Of a stretch of 64,000 nucleotides of DNA, positions 10,866 through 19,687 are shown piece by piece. A program made the translations under genes and the position numbers. This DNA comes from an uncultured Alphaproteobacteria bacterium. GTDB taxonomy: Bacteria > Pseudomonadota > Alphaproteobacteria > CAAHEQ01 > UBA3637. Below the pieces are notes generated by a model that saw only the letters and a list, made by a program, of their open reading frames with translations, was not told the DNA's origin and made no database searches. The stretch is from positions 7,155 through 71,154 of the forward strand of contig CALARE010000010.1 of NCBI GenBank assembly GCA_937888725.1. Direction: 5' to 3'. Positions within the stretch are counted from its first letter, which is position 1, and every line of letters begins with the position of its first letter.

Positions 10866-11981
10866 CTAAACACGCATTGGCATTAAAACAAACAAAGATT
10901 CTGTATCTGCCTCATCTTGCAAAATAACAGGTGATGTGCCATCATTTAACTTCATACGAACATTATCACCCTTAACCTGCCCCAAAATGTCAAGCAAATA
11001 TCTATAATTAAAACCAATTTCAAGCGAATCATTATCATAGATAGCATCCATTTCATCTTCAGCAGATCCTTCATCAGCAGATGCAGCAAAAACCTGTAAT
11101 AAGCCAGATGAAATAGCAAGCTTAATCCCTCTTGACTTTTCAGAAACAACAGCCACACGTTCAATAACATTTGTTAATGTTTTTACATCGGCTTGTAAAA
11201 TTTTTTCATTATTTGAAGGGATAACTTTTTCATATTCTGGATATGTCCCATCAATTAAACGAGAAGACAAAACAACATCACCTAAAACAAAACGAATCTG
11301 ATTCGCTGACAATGAAACCTCAACTTCACCCGTTGTTTCTGTTGCTAATTTTGAAAGTTCATTAATCGTTTTTCGTGGAATAATCACCCCTGGCATACCT
11401 TGTGCACCATCTGGCAAAGCAATCCCTGAACAAGCTAAACGATGACCATCTGTTGCAACAGCAGTTAACTTTGGTTCATCACCTGTTTTTTCATGCATAT
11501 AAATCCCATTTAAATTATATCTTGTTTCTTCCATCGAAACAGCAAATCCTGTTTTAGCAATTAACGCAACTAAATCTGAAGCTGGTAATTTAAATGAGAA
11601 TGGCGTGTTTTCTTGTGCCATTGTTGGGAATCCTTCGGCTGGCAAACTTGCTAACACAAACTTTGAACGCCCCGAAACAAGACTTACTTGAGAGCTTTCT
11701 GCCAAATAAGACAATTGAACTTGAGATCCATCTGACAATTTTTTAACAATGTCATACAACTTATGTGCAGGGATTGTAACTGAACCAGCTGTTTCAACCG
11801 CAGCAGGGATTTTTTCTGTGATTTCAATTTCATTATCCGTCGCACGCAACAAAACTTCATCCGAACCTGCTTCAATTAATACATTTGAAAGAACAGGTAT
11901 TGTTTGACGTCTTTCAACGACACTTTGAATATGTGAAAGAGCTTTTAACAACAAACCTCTTTCAATCGTTAATTTTATCAT
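10866..11981 (-). CDS. dnaN: DNA polymerase III beta sliding clamp
   Basis: 371 aa with the three-fold clamp architecture. It starts MIKLTIERGLLLKAL, has IPVLSNVLIEA in domain 1 and ends LFVLMPMRV, the usual clamp C-terminus. It forms the ring that tethers polymerase III to DNA. RBS aagga precedes ATG 11981. It heads the dnaN-recF-gyrB operon. The upstream gene is a Lon-like protease on the other strand rather than dnaA, so the usual dnaA-dnaN junction is broken and I see no DnaA-box cluster between them. Confidence 0.96.
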   Translation of the reverse strand: MIKLTIERGLLLKALSHIQSVVERRQTIPVLSNVLIEAGSDEVLLRATDNEIEITEKIPAAVETAGSVTIPAHKLYDIVKKLSDGSQVQLSYLAESSQVSLVSGRSKFVLASLPAEGFPTMAQENTPFSFKLPASDLVALIAKTGFAVSMEETRYNLNGIYMHEKTGDEPKLTAVATDGHRLACSGIALPDGAQGMPGVIIPRKTINELSKLATETTGEVEVSLSANQIRFVLGDVVLSSRLIDGTYPEYEKVIPSNNEKILQADVKTLTNVIERVAVVSEKSRGIKLAISSGLLQVFAASADEGSAEDEMDAIYDNDSLEIGFNYRYLLDILGQVKGDNVRMKLNDGTSPVILQDEADTESLFVLMPMRV

Positions 11982-12186
11982 TTTTTAATTCCTTTTTATC
12001 TTAATTTTATTAAATCAAAAACCGTTACAAAAGATTAGTAAAACAGTTATTATCACTATAGAATATTTTTTTAAAAAAAGACACAAAAAAAACGCTTTTT
12101 TAAAACTTTTTTAGTATTTTTTGATAAACATCTTTTTTTTATTAAAAAAAAAGTTTATAAAGGATAAAAAAGAATGGAGACTAATA

Positions 12187-14610
12187 ATGAAAAAATACGA
12201 ATTATCATATCAAGAAATCTATAAGGAAAGCCTTTTAACAGATGAGGATTTATCTGATTTACCCAAGGAAAGCCCTATCTTAGGACAAGACCAAGCCTTA
12301 GAAGCTCTTGCTTTTGGTGCAAAAATTAAAGCAAGTGGCTACAATGTGTTTTGTACTGGCCCTAAAGGTGTTGGTCGCACAGTTTTAACACTTCAAACAT
12401 TAAAAGAGTATGCTACAACACAAAAAACACCCGATGATTGGTGCTTTATTCATAATTTTGAAACACCTCATCAGCCGATTGCCATTAATTTTTCCGCAGG
12501 CCAAGGTAAAGTTTTCGTCCGTGACATCAAAAAAATGGCTAATGCTTTACGCATGCATTTAACTTCTCTTTTTACAGACGAATCGTATAAAATTCAAGTT
12601 GCCCACCTAGAACAACAATGTGCAAAAGATAAAGAAAATTACTTCTCAGTCTTACAAAAAGCTGTTGAAGATAAAAATGTTACCTTAATGCGTGTCCCTA
12701 CAGGAGTGACTGTTGCTCCTGTCAAAAAAGGAAAAGTGCTAACACCGAATGCATTTAATAAATTGCCAAAAGATGAACGAAAAACAATCTTAGAACAACT
12801 TAAAAATGCACAAAAAAAGCTAGAAAATACTATTAAAGAAACACCAAACTGGGATACAGAGATGCAAATGCAATTAGAACAGTTGCATATTGATATGGCA
12901 TCAAAAGTTTTAAACACAATTATAAACCCTGTTAAGAAAAATTATCTTAAAAATAGCACAATACAAATTTATCTTGAATCGATTCGAGTCGATATTTTAG
13001 ATAATATCTCTCTTTTTGCTGCTCAAGCAACAGAGGCCAATATTGATGTTATTTTAGAACAAATAAGTGAACTTTTCGCTCGTTATGCCGTTAATTTATT
13101 TGTATCCCACAAACCTGAATCGGGAGCTCCTGTTATTCATTTAAACCACCCAACATTATCAAATCTTGTTGGACGAATTGAACGTCAACAGCATTTAGGC
13201 TCTTTAACAACAGACTTTTCGCTTATTAGACCAGGAGCTTTACATCTTGCCAATGGAGGATACCTTGTTATTGAGGCAAGAGAATTGCTTTCAAATGAGC
13301 ATACATGGAACGCTTTAAAACGTGCTTTATTTTCAAAACAAATTAAAATTGAATCTGGCACAGATGACAATTCTGTTTTTACCATCGTGTCGCTAACACC
13401 TGCAATTATTCCATTATCCATAAAAGTCATTCTCATTGGCGAAGCAGAATTATACTATTTATTAATGGATAGAGATGATGAATTTGGAGAATTATTTAAA
13501 ATTCAATCCCGTTTTGCTGAAAAATTAGAAAGAACACATGAAAATGAAAAAATTTATGCACAAATTTTAACTAATTTTGCTCGCAATGAAAAATTAAAAC
13601 CATTTTCACCAAATGCCATGCGTCGTATACTGGAATACACATCTCGTTTAGCTGGAGATAACACATATTTAAGTACATTTATGACACATGTAAATGACTT
13701 GATGCGTGAAGCAAACTTTTTTGCGGTTCAATCACGAGCAAAAACTGTTGAAGTAACGCATATTAACAAAGCACTTGAAGCAAAAAGAACCCGCTCTGGA
13801 TACATGCAAAAAGAAATGATGGAAATGATAAAAAAAGGTACTATTTCTATCTCAACTTCTGGCAAAAACATTGGACAACTTAATGCTCTTGTTGTTCATG
13901 ACTATGGTTCATTTGCATTTGGTCGACCAAACAAAGTAACTTGTCAAGTAAGGTTAGGTCACGGTGATTTAATCGACGTTGAAAGAGAAGCTGAACTTGG
14001 CGGAGCTCTCCACTCAAAAGGTGTTTTAATTTTATCGTCATTCTTAGCTAGTCGCTTTTCGAAAGGTGAACCACTCTCATTAGATGCCTCTCTTGTTTTC
14101 GAACAATCTTATTCGGAATTAGATGGCGACTCCGCTTCATCAACAGAACTTTACTGTTTATTATCAGCTGTTGGTGATATTCCACTCAATCAATCCATTG
14201 CCGCAACTGGTTCCGTCAATCAACTTGGTCATATCCAAGCTGTTGGTGCTGTTAATGAAAAGATTGAAGGGTATTTCACAGTTTGCAGACAAAAAGGCTT
14301 AACAGGTGAACAAGGCGTTATTATTCCTCGTTCAATCGTTCATAATTTAATGTTAAAACCCGAAGTTGTAAATGCCGTTAAAGAAGGTAAATTCCATATC
14401 TATGCTGTCAATACAGTCGATGAAGGCATGGAAATTTTAACAGGACTTCCAGCTGGTAACCTAAATAAAAATGGCCAATATCCAACAAAGTCTATTAATG
14501 GGCTTATTGCAAAAAGGTTAAATGATTTTTTCAAAAAATCTCAAGAGGCTGAACAAACAAATAGGCAACAAAAAAAATCAAATAAGACAGTTAAAAAAGG
14601 GCGGAAATAA
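12187..14610 (+). CDS. Lon-like ATP-dependent protease (AAA_32 type)
   Basis: 807 aa. An N-terminal P-loop variant GPKGVGRT (residues 58-65) has Arg where the canonical Lys would be, a form I associate with this Lon-like family. A long helical insert is followed by an AAA core and a C-terminal Lon protease domain with Ser649 in LDGDSASS and Lys692 in GAVNEKIEG. The 43-residue spacing equals that of E. coli Lon Ser679/Lys722, so the dyad is intact. It likely degrades unfolded or regulatory proteins. ATG 12187 is preceded by ggag 7 nt upstream; the longer frame from 12121 starts in an AT tract without an RBS. It is divergent from dnaN. Confidence 0.88.
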   Translation: MKKYELSYQEIYKESLLTDEDLSDLPKESPILGQDQALEALAFGAKIKASGYNVFCTGPKGVGRTVLTLQTLKEYATTQKTPDDWCFIHNFETPHQPIAINFSAGQGKVFVRDIKKMANALRMHLTSLFTDESYKIQVAHLEQQCAKDKENYFSVLQKAVEDKNVTLMRVPTGVTVAPVKKGKVLTPNAFNKLPKDERKTILEQLKNAQKKLENTIKETPNWDTEMQMQLEQLHIDMASKVLNTIINPVKKNYLKNSTIQIYLESIRVDILDNISLFAAQATEANIDVILEQISELFARYAVNLFVSHKPESGAPVIHLNHPTLSNLVGRIERQQHLGSLTTDFSLIRPGALHLANGGYLVIEARELLSNEHTWNALKRALFSKQIKIESGTDDNSVFTIVSLTPAIIPLSIKVILIGEAELYYLLMDRDDEFGELFKIQSRFAEKLERTHENEKIYAQILTNFARNEKLKPFSPNAMRRILEYTSRLAGDNTYLSTFMTHVNDLMREANFFAVQSRAKTVEVTHINKALEAKRTRSGYMQKEMMEMIKKGTISISTSGKNIGQLNALVVHDYGSFAFGRPNKVTCQVRLGHGDLIDVEREAELGGALHSKGVLILSSFLASRFSKGEPLSLDASLVFEQSYSELDGDSASSTELYCLLSAVGDIPLNQSIAATGSVNQLGHIQAVGAVNEKIEGYFTVCRQKGLTGEQGVIIPRSIVHNLMLKPEVVNAVKEGKFHIYAVNTVDEGMEILTGLPAGNLNKNGQYPTKSINGLIAKRLNDFFKKSQEAEQTNRQQKKSNKTVKKGRK

Positions 14611-14632
14611 TCCGCCTTTTTTTATTATTAAG
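14596..14632. terminator. Terminator of the Lon-like gene
   Basis: GGCGGA / TCCGCC hairpin whose left arm and loop include the last codons and the stop of the gene. It is followed by seven T and preceded by an A-run, so it may also serve the converging gene at 14638. Confidence 0.85.
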
Positions 14633-14637
14633 TAAAA

Positions 14638-16647
14638 TCATGCATTTTCATTATTTATAAGTGAAACACAGAGTTGTATTTGTGATTGTTTATTTTCTTT
14701 TGGGCCTTTAATATTTTTCCCATTAATAGTAACAGCACCTTTAACCAGACAAGAAAACTCCAAGCTTTTAAGAAAACGACAATCTTCAATATTCAAATCC
14801 CCTTCTAGTTGAGGTGGCAATCCCTCTAAGGTATATAAGAAACGGACCTTCCAAGCATCTACAGAATGTGCCTTTCCCATTCCGACAAAATTCTGAATTC
14901 CTGTTTGAGAACAATTATATACACCACATACTTCTTTTGGGCCATCTTTCAAACTATGTAGACATGAATTTTCAGAACAATTAAAATCTTTTTTAACAAA
15001 TTCTGGTGCACCACTGAGAGATTTTAAACTCTTTCCAATATAACCATCCCATCCTTGTCCTTGACAATCAAAACTACCTTTAACTATTCTAGGTCCACCC
15101 TCAAGATTTGTTAACTCGTTATATGAACAATCAAAATCTCCATAAATAATTTCGGGAACCCCTCCTAAAGAACATATTTCATTTTGAGAGCAATCAATTG
15201 ATCCCAAAACCTTTGGCATATTTTTTAATGTCTTCAACATATTTCTAGAACAATCAAAATTACCCGTTACAGTATATGTAGAAAAAATTGGCGGAATTGT
15301 TTTTAAACCAGAATTTTTAATGGACAAATCACCTTCTACAACTACATTTGGTTCTAAATCATCAAGTCCAACAAACTTCCTATTATAGAAAAAAACATAT
15401 GAGCATCCCTTGTAATCTGTTTTGTTTTTTACAATTTCTGGGGCTCCTTTTAATGATTTAAGATGAGGATTATCTCGACAAATAAAACTACCATTAATTT
15501 CTTGAGGAGCTCCTTCTAAAGAACATAATTCATTTTGAGAACAATCAATTGATCCCAAAACTTTTGGCATATTTTTTAATGTTATCAGATTATTTGCAGA
15601 ACAATTAAAATTACCTTTTACAACCATATTTTTAAAACATTCAGGAAGCTCCTCCAAACCATAATTTGATACTGTTAAATCCCCTTCGACAATTATATTT
15701 TCTGGAATATCATCTATACTATAATATTGTCCATTTATCAAAATCATTCTTGTATTTGCAATATCTGCTGTTAAAATAAACTCTTTCTTTTTGATAAATT
15801 CCTGTACAGCTGAAACATATTTATTTGCTGGTGCCTTATTCGCCCTTCCTTTACACTGATACATTTCCTCATTACCATCAATAATTCTTGTTTCAAATGT
15901 AACATGCGGTTCACCCTTACTATCACGGATAGAATAAATATTTACACTTCCACTTGCTACCTTCGCATCATAGGAACCCGATCCGACACAATGCCCCATT
16001 TTATTCGATTCATAATCAAGTGCTTCAGGGGTTAATAATTGATACGCTTTTAATCCATTAGGCAAATCCATTAAAAACGCTGTTCCTTCTAATGATTTTT
16101 CTAAATCAGGATCCATATTTATTTTACTTTTTTCTTCTATTTCCTTATGCCACCTATCTGCTCCCTTTAAAATCTCATCAAACGAATTATATTGACTAAA
16201 CAAAGCAGATAAATTAATAACTGGTTTGCCATTATTTCTATATGACGCAATTTGTCTATCTATAATTTCAAGAGCTTTTTGATACAAAAAATCTCGTGCT
16301 TTTGTCAAATCATCAATCGTTTTAGCGGGGAATGATTCATTTGTAAATTCCATAACAGGAATACTATTTGCCAAATTATTTTTTGCCCAGTCTGGTAAAT
16401 CATCTTTTATTTCGACATTTTTAAAAGGGAGTTTCTGTTCATTTTTATCAATCTCTGTAGCAAAATATTCTCGACATCTTTTTTTTAAACACTGTAAAAT
16501 CAAAGAAGAAATTATCGCATTTTTATGATTAATGACAAAATCTATATCTTTTAAATTTTCAAGAGTAAAAACTTCAACATCATTATACAATAATGCCGTA
16601 ATTGCTTTGATAAATTCTTTCTCATTAATTAAATTAAGCTTTAACAT
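14638..16647 (-). CDS. PcfJ-like domain plus leucine-rich-repeat protein
   Basis: 669 aa in three parts. Residues 1-200 are a helical region without a clear match. Around 217-280 is a PcfJ-like segment: MGHCVGSGSY, then IYSIRD-x-KGEPHVTFE and a YQCKGRANK stretch. This resembles the MRHCVGSY/GxPxxTxE domain found on plasmids, phages and mobile elements. From about 310 to 640 come leucine-rich repeats of the form VxGxFxCSxNxLxSLxGAP. There is no signal peptide or membrane segment. The repeat region contains a long internal duplication. ATG 16647 has AGGAGG 7 nt upstream; the GTG at 16653 is too close. It has its own promoter and looks like an accessory gene among core genes. Function unknown; candidates are an effector, a phage-derived recognition protein or a defence component. 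Confidence 0.7.
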   Translation of the reverse strand: MLKLNLINEKEFIKAITALLYNDVEVFTLENLKDIDFVINHKNAIISSLILQCLKKRCREYFATEIDKNEQKLPFKNVEIKDDLPDWAKNNLANSIPVMEFTNESFPAKTIDDLTKARDFLYQKALEIIDRQIASYRNNGKPVINLSALFSQYNSFDEILKGADRWHKEIEEKSKINMDPDLEKSLEGTAFLMDLPNGLKAYQLLTPEALDYESNKMGHCVGSGSYDAKVASGSVNIYSIRDSKGEPHVTFETRIIDGNEEMYQCKGRANKAPANKYVSAVQEFIKKKEFILTADIANTRMILINGQYYSIDDIPENIIVEGDLTVSNYGLEELPECFKNMVVKGNFNCSANNLITLKNMPKVLGSIDCSQNELCSLEGAPQEINGSFICRDNPHLKSLKGAPEIVKNKTDYKGCSYVFFYNRKFVGLDDLEPNVVVEGDLSIKNSGLKTIPPIFSTYTVTGNFDCSRNMLKTLKNMPKVLGSIDCSQNEICSLGGVPEIIYGDFDCSYNELTNLEGGPRIVKGSFDCQGQGWDGYIGKSLKSLSGAPEFVKKDFNCSENSCLHSLKDGPKEVCGVYNCSQTGIQNFVGMGKAHSVDAWKVRFLYTLEGLPPQLEGDLNIEDCRFLKSLEFSCLVKGAVTINGKNIKGPKENKQSQIQLCVSLINNENA
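15181..15590. repeat. Direct repeat inside the leucine-rich-repeat gene
   Basis: Two copies of about 53 bp, near 15178-15231 and 15529-15582, differ at only a few positions. They are offset by 351 bp, exactly 117 codons. Each encodes the NMPKVLGSIDCSQNE segment. The low divergence points to a recent in-frame duplication of a multi-repeat unit. Confidence 0.8.
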
Positions 16648-16676
16648 GTTCACTCCTCCTTTAGATATACTTTTAT

Positions 16677-16705
16677 ATTATAGCATAAAAAATAAAAAAA
16701 TGCCA
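16677..16705 (-). promoter_or_regulatory. Promoter of the PcfJ/LRR gene
   Basis: On the minus strand: a perfect -10 TATAAT, 17-bp spacer and a partial -35 TGGCAT. The predicted leader is about 25 nt, with an AGGAGG ribosome binding site. Confidence 0.55.
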
Positions 16706-16739
16706 TTTATTTCTTAATAAACTAAATTTTTAGGATTAT

Positions 16740-18389
16740 TTATTGGCGTTCTAAATTTTTTATAATCCGTATTGGAATAAATTGACGTTGATGAATAGGT
16801 ATTGCTTCTTGAAAAGTCATACCCGTTTCATCCAAACCTCGTTCAAGACATTTTTCAAGTACTGATAAGGTTAGCTGTGCAACAGGTCTGCGTTTCTTTT
16901 TAATTTTGTTCATATGACGTGCTATAATTGAAAAATCATCTTTTTGAATCGGTAAAAACCCGCTGTGGTCCAACATAAAATTCATCAATTTTGCAGCCAA
17001 CGGCGTTTTTTGAATATAATATAAAACGTTTTTAAATGTATCCCTTCTAATATTTTTTAAAATACGATAACTTTCAAACGGAGGAAGTGTTAAGGTTGAC
17101 AATTTATCCCATAACAATTTTGCAATTGGCAAATTCCGTTTTCGAAGTGCTAACAAAATAGGATTTTCATGTTTTTTATTATATGCTTGAAACCAAAATG
17201 GATTTTGACGTATCAAAAAATCAACCATCTCATAATCGTCATTTTGAATGGCAATGTGAATTAAAAAATCACCTTTTTTATTTTTAAAAGATAAAATTTC
17301 ACATCCTTTACAAACAAGCTCTTTCAGTTCTAAAACATTTTTTGAACGAACTAATTTTTCTTGTTGGGCAAAATTCTTTATCCCTGTTAAAAGGTATTTT
17401 TTATATTCACTAACAAGATGATAACCTGCTTTTATCTTTTGCTCGATATTTTCTTTATCAGAAAAAGAAGCCAATATGTCTTGAAAATTTTTTTGACCCG
17501 CATGCTTAAAATACAAGCCAATAAATTCTGTAATAAATTGAGTAACGGTATGCCCTTCTACCGATTTTTGAAATTCGGGTGATAAATCACAAAAATACCC
17601 TCTAAAATGATGATCATCCATTTCGATATTTAATATTCGATTTGCAGTTAAAACCATTTCATGATCATTTAGAAAAGCAATGCCCCCTTCAGCGTCATTT
17701 TTCTTTTTTGTGTTAATAAAGGCATGAAAATTTTTATAATGCCAATTAAGTTCTTTTTGTTTGTCCGAATATGACACAACATGCAAAACACTTGTCTTTG
17801 TTTTTTGCATAAAAAAACGACTTGACGTAGCAATTGTTGTAAATGAACGCAAAATCTTTTCTTGTTCAGATGCTAGAAACTGAAATGATTTTAATTTTTT
17901 TTCAAATCGTTTTGTCATATCATATGCAACAAAACCACCATAGCAAAAGGTAACAACAAGCAATCGATTAAGTGCATTACAAATTTCACCAACAGATTTT
18001 TTTTGCCCTTTTTCATCTTGCAATATTGGCAAAAAGAAAGTATCAAAAAGTGTTGAAAAATCCGCTTCTTCTGGCAAATCCTGTAAAGAAAGAGATGATT
18101 TTAAATCTGTCAAAATATGTTCTTTTTTAAGACTTCTTAAACGATGTGTCGGCAATCCTACATCATTATAATACGCCGACAAAACCTCTGTTTTTTCTGG
18201 CATATTATCTGACATAGCCATCAAAAATCTTTTAATACACCCATTTGCATAATGTGGACGATCAACCATTCCTCCAGGCAAAATCAAAACAACATTCCCC
18301 TCTTTGGGAAATGAATAATTTGGTAAATCTCGCCAATGCGTTTCTGGAACAGATAAATCACGCGTTCCTAAATATATTCGATTCAACAT
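16740..18389 (-). CDS. Ankyrin-containing protein with hydrolase-like N-terminus
   Basis: 549 aa that I cannot name. The N-terminal part contains VVLILPGGMVDRPHY and later TFCYGGFVAYDMTKR, arranged like the oxyanion and nucleophile-elbow regions of an alpha/beta hydrolase, but no GxSxG is present and the residue at the elbow is Tyr or Cys. Residues about 365-440 contain ankyrin-like repeats (GDFLIHIAIQNDDYEMVDFL, NPILLALRKRNLPIAKLLW). The C-terminus is Lys/Arg-rich. It begins 9 nt after dnaJ with no visible RBS, so it is probably read from the dnaJ transcript. It could be a secreted effector or a degenerate enzyme. Confidence 0.55.
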   Translation of the reverse strand: MLNRIYLGTRDLSVPETHWRDLPNYSFPKEGNVVLILPGGMVDRPHYANGCIKRFLMAMSDNMPEKTEVLSAYYNDVGLPTHRLRSLKKEHILTDLKSSLSLQDLPEEADFSTLFDTFFLPILQDEKGQKKSVGEICNALNRLLVVTFCYGGFVAYDMTKRFEKKLKSFQFLASEQEKILRSFTTIATSSRFFMQKTKTSVLHVVSYSDKQKELNWHYKNFHAFINTKKKNDAEGGIAFLNDHEMVLTANRILNIEMDDHHFRGYFCDLSPEFQKSVEGHTVTQFITEFIGLYFKHAGQKNFQDILASFSDKENIEQKIKAGYHLVSEYKKYLLTGIKNFAQQEKLVRSKNVLELKELVCKGCEILSFKNKKGDFLIHIAIQNDDYEMVDFLIRQNPFWFQAYNKKHENPILLALRKRNLPIAKLLWDKLSTLTLPPFESYRILKNIRRDTFKNVLYYIQKTPLAAKLMNFMLDHSGFLPIQKDDFSIIARHMNKIKKKRRPVAQLTLSVLEKCLERGLDETGMTFQEAIPIHQRQFIPIRIIKNLERQ

Positions 18390-18398
18390 TACAACAAA

Positions 18399-19535
18399 CT
18401 AAATATTATCCCACAACTTTTTAATTTGGGACAAAAAGTCTGTACATGCCTCTTGCGTTTCTTCTTTTGACTCTAAAGCAAATTCTTTCAATAATTCTTT
18501 TTGTCTTTGCGTTAGATGCCGTGGCGTTTCAACTTTTATTGTCACAAACAAATCTCCAAAGGAACCACTTTTTAACACAGGCATACCTTTACCTTTTAAT
18601 TTAATCTGATGACCACTTTGCATCCCAGCTCGAATATCTAGTTTTTCAGTTTTCCCTGTCATTAATGGCACATCAACCACTCCCCCAAGTGCCGCAACCG
18701 TCATTGGAACAGGAATTTCACAATACAAATTTGCACCTTCTCGTTCAAAAATTTCATGTTTTTTAACTGTCAAAAAAACATATAAATCACCAGCTGGACC
18801 ACCGTGTACACCAACATGACCTTCATTCGGCAACCGCATCCGAATGCCTGTATCAACACCTTTTGGTACATTTACTTCTAATGTCCGCTTTTTACGAATA
18901 CGCCCTGTTCCCTTACATTTTGAGCAGGGATCTTTAACTGTTTTACCACTTCCATGACAAGTTGGACAATCAGTATCAACAACAAAAAAACCTTGTCGTT
19001 GACGAACACGGCCATATCCTCCACAAGTTTCACATTGTTCCAAACTTTTCCCACCCTTACCAGAACATTCATCACAGGCAACAAAAGTTTCAACATCAAT
19101 TGATTTTTTTAAACCATCATACGCTTCTTGTAAAGAAATCGTTAAATCATACCTTAAATCTGCACCACGATTTTGTTTAGCCTCACCACGAGCAGACTGT
19201 GCACCACGCGTAAAACCACTAAACATCTCTTCAAAAATACTTTCAAACCCTGTGCCTGAAAAATCAAAACCACCAAAACCACCTGCACCGCCAGATTGCC
19301 CCATTCCGCTGGTATAAGCTTGATGTCCGTATCTGTCGTAAGCGGCTCGTTTTTGGTCATCTTTTAAAACCTCATAAGCTTCATTAATCTCTTTAAATCG
19401 AGCTTCAGCACTTGTATCACCAGGGTGATAATCAGGATGACACTCTTTTGCCTTTACACGAAACGCTCTTTTAATTTCATCAAATGAAGCTGTTTTGGAA
19501 ACACCTAATAAGTCATAATAAGTTTGATTAGTCAC
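18399..19535 (-). CDS. dnaJ: Chaperone DnaJ (Hsp40)
   Basis: 378 aa. The J domain carries HPD in KECHPDYHPG, followed by a Gly/Phe-rich stretch and four CxxCxGxG zinc motifs (CDECSGKG, CETCGGYG, CPTCHGSG, CSKCKGTG). The C-terminal substrate-binding domains follow. It stimulates DnaK ATPase and delivers unfolded clients. The start is GTG at 19535 with aagg 7 nt upstream; the sequence then reads TNQTYYDLLGV, the normal J-domain beginning. It lies downstream of dnaK, separated by a 152-bp gap with a strong hairpin. Confidence 0.96.
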   Translation of the reverse strand: MTNQTYYDLLGVSKTASFDEIKRAFRVKAKECHPDYHPGDTSAEARFKEINEAYEVLKDDQKRAAYDRYGHQAYTSGMGQSGGAGGFGGFDFSGTGFESIFEEMFSGFTRGAQSARGEAKQNRGADLRYDLTISLQEAYDGLKKSIDVETFVACDECSGKGGKSLEQCETCGGYGRVRQRQGFFVVDTDCPTCHGSGKTVKDPCSKCKGTGRIRKKRTLEVNVPKGVDTGIRMRLPNEGHVGVHGGPAGDLYVFLTVKKHEIFEREGANLYCEIPVPMTVAALGGVVDVPLMTGKTEKLDIRAGMQSGHQIKLKGKGMPVLKSGSFGDLFVTIKVETPRHLTQRQKELLKEFALESKEETQEACTDFLSQIKKLWDNI

Positions 19536-19637
19536 GCTCTTACCTTTTGTATTTTTGAATTGCTAAATTTTTATGTTCTGTATCATACCATTTTATGATA
19601 TTTTTTGCAAGTAAAACATATCTTTTTAAAACGAAAA

Positions 19638-19676
19638 GAGGTATTGAACCAAAGTTCAATACCCCCTTTTTTTTAT
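19638..19676. terminator. Perfect hairpin in the dnaK-dnaJ gap
   Basis: GGTATTGAAC-caaa-GTTCAATACC, a perfect 10-bp stem with tetraloop (19640-19663). The long T-run (eight T after CCC) is on the plus strand, opposite to dnaK/dnaJ transcription. On the minus strand only TCTTTT follows. It may be a leaky attenuator between dnaK and dnaJ, or a terminator of antisense transcription. Confidence 0.6.
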
Positions 19677-19687
19677 TTTTTAAGAAA

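Noticed and set aside
12121..12186. Upstream extension of the Lon-like protease
   Set aside because: The extra 22 residues are low-complexity Lys/Phe from an AT tract, and the internal ATG has a good RBS.
11982..12186. Replication origin next to dnaN
   Set aside because: No DnaA-box cluster is visible; the gap is mostly A/T runs and promoter-like sequence.
15181..15590. Regularly spaced repeats that might be a CRISPR or satellite
   Set aside because: The repeats lie in frame within the leucine-rich-repeat gene, encode its consensus and have only two near-identical DNA copies.
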